From positions 184,969 through 248,968 of the forward strand of contig NZ_MRDE01000016.1 in the NCBI RefSeq assembly GCF_001968835.1: DNA of 64,000 bases. Reading direction: 5' to 3'. The DNA is from Tersicoccus phoenicis. GTDB lineage: Bacteria > Actinomycetota > Actinomycetes > Actinomycetales > Micrococcaceae. The position numbers and the translations under genes are program-made. Below, one piece after another: positions 58,486 through 64,000 of this stretch. Numbering within the stretch: position 1 is the first letter of the stretch; every line of letters starts with the position of its first letter. The notes under the pieces are model-generated. The model saw nothing but the letters and a program-made list of their open reading frames with translations, had not been told where the DNA came from and did not search any database.

Positions 58486-58593
58486 TCATTCAAGCACCCC
58501 ACCGAAGGCCGGCGGCTCGGGCCAGCACCCATCCCGGCACCGGCGTCGACGGCAGGAACGCCAGGACGCACAGTACGAGCCACATCGCGTGCG

Positions 58594-58631
58594 TTGCCGT
58601 GTAAGCTGCATCACCTACGATGGTCTGACCA
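58594..58631 (+). promoter_or_regulatory. lutABC promoter with LldR-type operator
   Basis: TTGCCG (58594-58599), 16 bases and TACGAT (58616-58621) form a promoter. The palindrome TGGTCTGACCA (58621-58631) begins at the last base of the -10 box and covers the expected transcription start. It fits the TGGT-N3-ACCA consensus of FadR/LldR-type GntR regulators. Confidence 0.7.
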
Positions 58632-58667
58632 CACGGGGAACGACCCGCGTCGCCGCCAGGAGGCCGC

Positions 58668-59468
58668 ATGAGAATCGCCCTGTTCGCCACGTGCATCGTG
58701 GACGCGATGTACCCCCAGGTCGCCGTGGCCACGGTCACAATCCTGGAACGGCTCGGCCACGAGGTCGTCTTCCCCGCCGGCCAGGCGTGCTGCGGGCAGA
58801 TGCACGTCAATTCCGGCTATCTGGACGCGTCCGTGCCGGTGATCCGCAACCACGTGCGCGCGTTCGAGGCGGAGGAGTACGACGTCGCCGTCGCGCCGTC
58901 CGGTTCCTGCGTCGCCTCCGTCAAGCACCAGCACGCGATGGTCGCCCACCGGGTCGGTGACGAGGACCTCGCCGGCCGGGCCGATGCGATCGGTGCTCGC
59001 ACGTACGAGCTGACCTCCCTGCTCACGGACGTGCTCGGGGTGACCGACGCCGGCGCGCAGCTGGGCTCGTGGTTCCCGCATGCGGTCACGTACCATCCGT
59101 CGTGTCACGGCCTGCGGCTGCTGCGGCTCGGCGACCGGCCGCTGAGCCTGCTGCGCACCGTGGAGGGCATCGACCTGCGGGAACTGCCCCAGGCGGAGGA
59201 GTGCTGCGGTTTCGGCGGCACGTTCTCGGTCAAGAACCCCGAGGTCTCCTCCGCGATGCTGGTGGACAAGGTGAACAACGTCATCGCCACCGGCGCGTCC
59301 CTGTGCACGGGCGGCGACGCCTCGTGCCTGATGCACCTGGGCGGTGGCATGTCCCGGGAGAGCACCGGCCTCGGCACCGTGCATCTGGCCCAGATCCTGG
59401 CGAGCACCCGGGACGACCCGCTGGAGTACACCGGCACGGCCCAACTGGCAGGAGGAAGCCTCCGATGA
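58668..59468 (+). CDS. lutA: L-lactate utilisation protein LutA
   Basis: The product has 266 residues with two cysteine-rich CCG domains: LFATCIVDAMYPQVAVATV with AGQACCGQMHVNSGYLD, then TYHPSCHGLRLLRLGDRPL with AEECCGFGGTFSVKNPEVS. These hold unusual Fe-S clusters. LutA, LutB and LutC together oxidise L-lactate to pyruvate. The gene is first in the operon and ends in an ATGA overlap with lutB. Confidence 0.93.
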   Translation: MRIALFATCIVDAMYPQVAVATVTILERLGHEVVFPAGQACCGQMHVNSGYLDASVPVIRNHVRAFEAEEYDVAVAPSGSCVASVKHQHAMVAHRVGDEDLAGRADAIGARTYELTSLLTDVLGVTDAGAQLGSWFPHAVTYHPSCHGLRLLRLGDRPLSLLRTVEGIDLRELPQAEECCGFGGTFSVKNPEVSSAMLVDKVNNVIATGASLCTGGDASCLMHLGGGMSRESTGLGTVHLAQILASTRDDPLEYTGTAQLAGGSLR

Positions 59469-61000
59469 GCACCGATCTCGGCATGCCGCAGGTCCGGCCC
59501 GCGCACGGCGTCGGCAACATCGTCGAACGCGAGCCGTTCCCCGACGTCGCGCGGCGGGAGCTGTCCAACACGCAGCTGCGGGCGAACCTGGGCCGGGCGA
59601 CGTCGACCATCCGGGCCAAGCGTGCCCGCGTCGTCGGCGAACTGGACGACTGGGAGGACCTGCGCGACGCCGGCTCGGCGATCAAGACCCGGGTGATGGC
59701 GGACCTACCCGCCTTGCTCGAGCAGTTCGAGGCGAACGTGACCGCGCGCGGCGGCGTCGTGCACTGGGCCCGGGACGCCGACGAGGCCAACCGGCTCGTG
59801 GCCGACCTGGTCCGGGAGGCGGAACCCGCGGGTCCGGACGGCCGGCGCGAGGTGGTCAAGGTCAAGTCCATGGCCACCCAGGAGATGGGCCTGAACGAGT
59901 ACCTCGCCGACGTGGGCATCGACGCGTACGAGACCGATCTCGCCGAGTTGATCGTGCAGCTGGGGCACGACATGCCCAGCCACATCCTCGTCCCGGCGAT
60001 CCACCGGAACCGCGCGCAGATCCGGGACATCTTCTTGACGGAGATGCCGGACGTCGATCCCGCCCTCTCCGACGAGCCGCGGCTGCTCGCGATGGCCGCC
60101 CGCAAGCACCTGCGCGCCCAGTTCCTGCGCGCGAAGGTCGCCATCTCGGGGGCCAACTTCGGCATCGCGGAGACCGGGACGCTGACCGTGGTGGAGTCCG
60201 AGGGCAACGGGCGGATGTGCCTGACGATGCCCGAGACCCTGATCACCGTGATGGGCATCGAGAAACTGCTGCCCAGCTACCGGGATCTGGAGGTGTTCCT
60301 GCAGCTGCTGCCGCGCTCCTCCACGGGCGAGCGGATGAACCCGTACACCTCGATGTGGACGGGGGTCACGCCCGGTGACGGCCCGCAGAACGTCCACGTC
60401 GTGCTGCTGGACAACGGGCGGACGGCGGCGCTGGCGGACGAGCACGGCCGGGCGGCGCTGAATTGCATCCGCTGCTCCGCGTGCCTGAACGTGTGCCCCG
60501 TCTACTCGCGGGCGGGCGGGCACGCGTACGGGTCGACGTATCCCGGGCCGATCGGGGCGATCCTCTCCCCGCTGCTGACCGGCGTCGAGGCCGGCGAGAA
60601 CGGGTCCCTGCCGTACGCGTCGTCCCTGTGCGGCGCGTGCTACGACGTCTGCCCGGTGAAGATCAACATCCCGGAGATCCTGGTGCACCTGCGCGGTGAG
60701 GACGTCACGGCCCGCAAGAAGGCCGGGAAGCTGACCGGTCAGCTCGACGCCGCCCTCAAGGGTGCGCAGTGGATGATGGCCGACGGACGGCGGATGGCCG
60801 CCCTCGAACGGGCCCTGCCGCTCGGCACCCTGTTCGCGGGCCGCGACCACAAGTTCTCCCGGCTCCCGGGCGTCGCCGGCAAGTGGACCTCCAGCCGGGA
60901 CGTCCCAGCCCCCCCGGCCGAGTCGTTCCACACCATCTGGCGCAAGCGGCAGAGGAGCGCCGGTGGTTCCGGCAGCGCCGGTCGTGAGGAGCAATCGTGA
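59465..61000 (+). CDS. lutB: L-lactate utilisation protein LutB (Fe-S)
   Basis: The product has 511 residues. The LutB/LldF domain (VKVKSMATQEMGLNEYLADV; SGANFGIAETGTLTVVESEG) is followed by two 4Fe-4S motifs, CIRCSACLNVCPVY and CGACYDVCPVKINIPE, and a C-terminal helical tail. It carries electrons from lactate oxidation. The four-base overlap with lutA and the GTG overlap with lutC show one coupled operon. Confidence 0.94.
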   Translation: MSTDLGMPQVRPAHGVGNIVEREPFPDVARRELSNTQLRANLGRATSTIRAKRARVVGELDDWEDLRDAGSAIKTRVMADLPALLEQFEANVTARGGVVHWARDADEANRLVADLVREAEPAGPDGRREVVKVKSMATQEMGLNEYLADVGIDAYETDLAELIVQLGHDMPSHILVPAIHRNRAQIRDIFLTEMPDVDPALSDEPRLLAMAARKHLRAQFLRAKVAISGANFGIAETGTLTVVESEGNGRMCLTMPETLITVMGIEKLLPSYRDLEVFLQLLPRSSTGERMNPYTSMWTGVTPGDGPQNVHVVLLDNGRTAALADEHGRAALNCIRCSACLNVCPVYSRAGGHAYGSTYPGPIGAILSPLLTGVEAGENGSLPYASSLCGACYDVCPVKINIPEILVHLRGEDVTARKKAGKLTGQLDAALKGAQWMMADGRRMAALERALPLGTLFAGRDHKFSRLPGVAGKWTSSRDVPAPPAESFHTIWRKRQRSAGGSGSAGREEQS

Positions 61001-61680
61001 ACGGGGAGACGACGAGCGCAGCGTGGACGACGGGAACGACGGCGCTCAGCGCGAAGGAGGAGATCCTCGCCCGCGTACGCGGTGCCATTGGGGGAAACGC
61101 CGCGTCCGCGCCCCGGGTGCCGCGCGCGTACCGGCGTGAGTCGGACCTGAGCACCGAGGAGCGGATCGAGCTGCTCGTGGACCGGCTCGTCGACTACCGG
61201 GCCGACGTCGAGGTCATCGACGCCGCCGACCTGGCCGACGCCGTCGCCCGTCGGCTGGGGGACGCGCCGTCGTACGTGGTACCGCCCGCGCTCGACGAGG
61301 CCACCCATCCGTTGGCCGAGATCCCGACGGCGGCGCGCCGGCTGGTGGACTCCCCCGAGTCGCCGCTGGAGGTCGGCATCCTCGACCAGGCGGGCGCCGT
61401 CGTCACCAGCAGCGCCGTCTCGGTGGCGCAGACCGGCACGATCTTCCTCGACGGATCCCCCGACCAGGGCCGCCGGGCGATCACGCTGGTACCGGATCAC
61501 CACATCTGCATCGTGCCGGTCGCATCGATCGTGGCGCTCGTCCCGGAGGCACTCGAACGGCTGACGCCGACGCGGCCGACGACGATGATCTCCGGACCGT
61601 CCGCGACCAGCGACATCGAGCTGGAGCGGGTCGAGGGCGTGCACGGACCGCGGCACCTGGACGTGCTCATCGTCCGGTGA
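60997..61680 (+). CDS. lutC: L-lactate utilisation protein LutC
   Basis: The product has 227 residues of the LUD domain. SAKEEILARVRGAIG begins it; LEVGILDQAGAVVTSSAVSV, AQTGTIFLDG and ITLVPDHHICIVPVASIVAL follow, and TTMISGPSATSDIELERVEG ends it with the conserved signature. It completes the LutABC complex. The GTG start overlaps the lutB stop. Confidence 0.93.
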   Translation: MNGETTSAAWTTGTTALSAKEEILARVRGAIGGNAASAPRVPRAYRRESDLSTEERIELLVDRLVDYRADVEVIDAADLADAVARRLGDAPSYVVPPALDEATHPLAEIPTAARRLVDSPESPLEVGILDQAGAVVTSSAVSVAQTGTIFLDGSPDQGRRAITLVPDHHICIVPVASIVALVPEALERLTPTRPTTMISGPSATSDIELERVEGVHGPRHLDVLIVR

Positions 61681-61735
61681 GGCGGGGGCTCCTGCGGTCG
61701 CGTCTTCTTGCACGCCCACCGCGGACACCGAACCC

Positions 61736-61764
61736 TTGCTCGATCAGGATTCTGCTCCTAACCT
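61736..61764 (+). promoter_or_regulatory. Possible promoter of the secreted hydrolase gene
   Basis: TTGCTC (61736-61741), 17 bases and TAACCT (61759-61764) fit a sigma-70-type promoter 65 bases before the start codon. No operator is seen. Confidence 0.35.
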
Positions 61765-61828
61765 GAGCACAACCTGGACGTGTACCCACTTCGGGTGATC
61801 CCCAGGGCGGCGCCACCGGGGAGGAACC

Positions 61829-63532
61829 ATGGCATACCGTACTGCCACATCAACGCGAACCGCCGATTCCGGTCATCGATTCCGGCGGAGATTCGGCACT
61901 GCTCTCGCGTCCGGGATTGCGGCCCTGTCGTTGGCCGTGGCACCCGCCCTCGCGCAACCCGCGTCCGATGTCCCGGCCACCCTGGCGTCGGCGAACATCT
62001 CACCGCAGGCAAACGACCAGGATTCTCCCGCCATCCCGGGCGCCGGGGTGCCGGCTCCAGTGGCATCTGCCGCGAAGAGGCCTGCAGGTGCGCCGGTGAC
62101 GTCGTCGCGGATCACCGACCCTATCAGGGTGACCACGACGTCCTATCCGTTCGGAGCGGCGAACCATACCCGGATCCCCGAGAATCTGGCCGCCATCGGC
62201 TACGTCGAGGAGGAGTACTTCGTCAGCGGGTTGGCCAACGTGTACACGTGGCCCGCGCCGGGTCCCGCCGTGGTCCGCACCGCCAACGCGCCCTACACCA
62301 CGCGCATCCTGGTCCGCCGACCCGCAAAGGCCGCCAGCTTCAGCGGCAACGTCGTCGTCGAACCACTGAACCCCTCGAACCTGTTCGATCTGAACCTGGG
62401 GTGGGGCCTCATGCACGACCAGCTGACCCGCAACGGGGACGCGTGGGTGGGCGTCACCGTGAAACCGGTGTCCATTCAGACCCTCAAGACCTTCAACCCG
62501 GTCCGGTACAAGCCGCTGGCGATGAGCAATCCCCTGTCGCTGGACGATCCGAACAACTGCGCGACCGTGCCGTCGGACAGCTCTCGGTCCACGGAGAACG
62601 GGTTGGCCTGGGATATCTACAGCCAGGTCGGGCAACTGCTGCGCACCCCCTCGGCGAAGAGCCCCGTCCACTATGGCGGCAGGGACCCTCGGCAGCCGCT
62701 GAAGTTGTACGGCTTCGGGTATTCGCAAACCGGTGGATACATGTACGACTACATCAACGCGGTGGCCCCGCGCGTGGTCCAGCAGACCGGCCGCTCTATC
62801 TACGACGCGTACATCGTTGCGGTCGCCGGTGGTGCGTTCGCCGGCATCTATCCCATCAACCAGTGCGAAGCCGTTCCTCCCCTCGACGACCCCCGCCGGC
62901 AGTTCTCGAACGTCGGCGTCCCGATCATCCATGTGATGTCCCAGTCGGACTACCTGCGCGGTATCACCGCGCGCAGACCCGACAGCGACGTTCCCACCGA
63001 TGCCTACCGACAGTACGAGATGGCCGGCGCCGGGCATGCCACCCCGACGGAGTTGAATTACGCCGCCGCCCCGGCCGACATCGAGAAGGGTGGCCGTGCG
63101 GTGCCGCCCATGGACTGCAACGAAGGTCCACGCAGCCGCTTTCCCAGCCAGATCTTCTTCGACGCCATGCTCCAGAACCTGGATGAGTGGGTGCGTCGAG
63201 GAATCGCCCCTCCGTATGGATCACCCATCGTGGTGCAGAACGGCGCGCCCGTCCTGGACCGATGGGGCAACGTCGTCGGGGGGTTGCGGTCCCCCTACCT
63301 CGACGTGCCCACGTCCACGTGGTACGGCAGCTCGACCGGGCCCTCGTTCTGTGCGATCGCGGGTCACGAAGTGCCCTTCAGCCAGGCCCTCCTGCGGCAG
63401 ATCTACCCGTCCCACGGTGCTTACGTGCGGGCCGTCACGAAGAACACCAACGCTCTCGTGAAGCAGCGCTTCATCACCCGGTACGACGGAGAAAGACTCA
63501 TTCGCGAGGCTGCTGCGGCGAACGTGCCATGA
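61829..63532 (+). CDS. Secreted alpha/beta hydrolase domain protein (Abhydrolase_10-like)
   Basis: The product has 567 residues. A signal peptide (FGTALASGIAALSLAVAPAL with AQPA cleavage) leads to VTTTSYPFGAANHTRIPENL, NVVVEPLNPSNLFDLNLGWG, LYGFGYSQTGGYMYDYINAV (nucleophile elbow GYSQTGG) and YEMAGAGHATPTE with the catalytic-type His. This pattern matches the large exported alpha/beta hydrolase-domain proteins of actinobacteria. Substrate unknown, likely an ester or amide. GGGGAGG precedes the start. Confidence 0.88.
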   Translation: MAYRTATSTRTADSGHRFRRRFGTALASGIAALSLAVAPALAQPASDVPATLASANISPQANDQDSPAIPGAGVPAPVASAAKRPAGAPVTSSRITDPIRVTTTSYPFGAANHTRIPENLAAIGYVEEEYFVSGLANVYTWPAPGPAVVRTANAPYTTRILVRRPAKAASFSGNVVVEPLNPSNLFDLNLGWGLMHDQLTRNGDAWVGVTVKPVSIQTLKTFNPVRYKPLAMSNPLSLDDPNNCATVPSDSSRSTENGLAWDIYSQVGQLLRTPSAKSPVHYGGRDPRQPLKLYGFGYSQTGGYMYDYINAVAPRVVQQTGRSIYDAYIVAVAGGAFAGIYPINQCEAVPPLDDPRRQFSNVGVPIIHVMSQSDYLRGITARRPDSDVPTDAYRQYEMAGAGHATPTELNYAAAPADIEKGGRAVPPMDCNEGPRSRFPSQIFFDAMLQNLDEWVRRGIAPPYGSPIVVQNGAPVLDRWGNVVGGLRSPYLDVPTSTWYGSSTGPSFCAIAGHEVPFSQALLRQIYPSHGAYVRAVTKNTNALVKQRFITRYDGERLIREAAAANVP

Positions 63533-63547
63533 CCACTCCACACTCGC

Positions 63548-63615
63548 TCGCCGAGAATCGAATTTCTGAGGTTCGTGGGCCGGTTTGACCCCAGAGATCG
63601 AATTCTCGACGGCGA
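63548..63615. terminator. Imperfect palindrome after the secreted hydrolase (dispersed family A)
   Basis: TCGCCGAGAATCGAATTTCT-GAGG (63548-63571) pairs with 63589-63615, which reads CCCCAGAGATCGAATTCTCG followed by ACGGCGA. The core GAATTTCTG(A/G)GG is shared with 18707-18769 and 56356-56418. It probably ends the hydrolase transcript. Confidence 0.6.
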
Positions 63616-63693
63616 TGATTTCCAGCGCTGTGTACAGGGCCCAATTTGTTCTCGACCGCGCGAACGTAAGCGAGCGGCTCGTGGTGGAGCCGG

Positions 63694-63780
63694 CTATGCC
63701 GATGGGACAGCGGCAACGACGTCGATTTCGACGAGGATGTCGGCCAGTTGCGATCCAACCTGACTTGATGCACGGTGGTG
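63694..63780 (-). pseudogene. Possible 3' remnant of a RidA-family gene
   Basis: On the minus strand one frame reads VGSQLADILVEIDVVAAVPS and then stops, very like the end of RidA/YjgF proteins. No start or earlier part of the gene is found before the IS-like sequence at 63.85 kb. It may be the tail of a gene cut by an insertion. The match is short. Confidence 0.3.
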
Positions 63781-63844
63781 TGGCTCTGCGGCGGCCGGGT
63801 TCGTGACCTGCGGCTTTATCGTGCGTGGGGGGCGTTTCGGGATA

Positions 63845-64000
63845 CTAGCCTTGAGGTGAGGGATTGATTCCGGACCACGAACCCCAAGGTAGGATTTCTT
63901 GGGAGATGGGAAGGGAATTGATGGCTCCGAGGAAGTTCAGTGAGGAGTTCAAGGTCGAGGCCGTTCGTGCGGTCATCGAGTCCTCGCGCACGATCGCCGA
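63845..64000 (+). mobile_element. Left end of an IS3-type insertion sequence (partial)
   Basis: The transposase gene starts at 63921. The element's left end should lie within the preceding 80 bases, perhaps near TGAGGTGAGGGATTG at 63854, but without the right end the inverted repeat and target duplication cannot be fixed. Confidence 0.5.
63921..64000 (+). CDS. IS3-family transposase OrfA, N-terminal fragment
   Basis: Twenty-six residues are visible: MAPRKFSEEFKVEAVRAVIE then SSRTIA. This is the start of the IS3 OrfA helix-turn-helix (KFSxEFKxEAVRLV). GGAAGGGA lies just before the ATG. The rest lies outside the window. Confidence 0.85.
   Translation, partial: MAPRKFSEEFKVEAVRAVIESSRTIA

Overview
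This 64 kb window comes from a high-GC actinobacterium (Actinomycetota). The signs are strong GC bias at third codon positions, many GTG starts, several genes that look leaderless, a septum-formation-type lipoprotein, an ElaA-type acetyltransferase, an actinobacterial-style Tad pilus cluster and Lut genes under a GntR/FCD regulator. No species is claimed. I found no rRNA, tRNA or CRISPR array. The window opens inside a rhodanese-domain gene and closes inside the first gene of an IS3-type insertion sequence.

Layout. 0-10.4 kb: rhodanese gene, amidohydrolase, a zeta-toxin/HTH toxin-antitoxin pair, purB, two back-to-back toxin-antitoxin-like modules, a NERD nuclease-like membrane protein, a zinc alcohol dehydrogenase with scrambled duplicate fragments of itself fused to a neighbour, and a frameshifted DUF429 gene. 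10.5-18.6 kb: one compact Tad (type IVc) pilus operon, from Flp pilin to a prepilin peptidase placed last. 18.9-21.3 kb: a CtaG-like membrane protein divergent from an ArsR regulator with a CzrA-type zinc site. 21.3-26.6 kb: an aromatic 2-oxoacid block (transporter, benzoylformate decarboxylase, benzaldehyde dehydrogenase) plus a methyltransferase. 26.6-33 kb: pyrimidine-dimer glycosylase-like gene, TetR, ABC exporter with divergent MarR, and an acyltransferase-3/SGNH protein. 33-37.1 kb: aldehyde dehydrogenase with DUF779 and a GAF/HTH regulator. 37.2-41.6 kb: lipoprotein, RHH/MazF pair, a molybdopterin oxidoreductase with two DUF202 proteins, and an EamA exporter. 42-45.8 kb: trxB, then copZ-copA behind a CsoR-type operator. 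45.9-49.5 kb: small membrane proteins, a MATE exporter and an alpha/beta hydrolase. 49.6-56.3 kb: a dipeptide-type ABC importer whose genes are interrupted by unrelated genes. 56.5-61.7 kb: alcohol dehydrogenase, GntR regulator and lutABC for lactate oxidation. 61.8-64 kb: secreted alpha/beta hydrolase, remnants and the IS edge.

The most striking non-genic feature is the number of long, near-perfect palindromes between genes. Some recur as families at distant loci: a GAATTTCTGGGG-type family at 18.7, 56.4 and 63.6 kb, a GACTGGTCAAT-type family at 32.9 and 53.7 kb, and a CCACTCGACG-type family at 5.1 and 45.8 kb. Others occur as tandem duplicates (27.8 kb, 41.6 kb, 51.3 kb) or as a ladder of hairpins with a shared CCCCCA loop (0.7-0.87 kb). 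They often sit where a terminator would be expected, but the sequence conservation between copies suggests more than simple terminators. The window also holds up to four toxin-antitoxin-like pairs, two with partners that do not fit the classical families.
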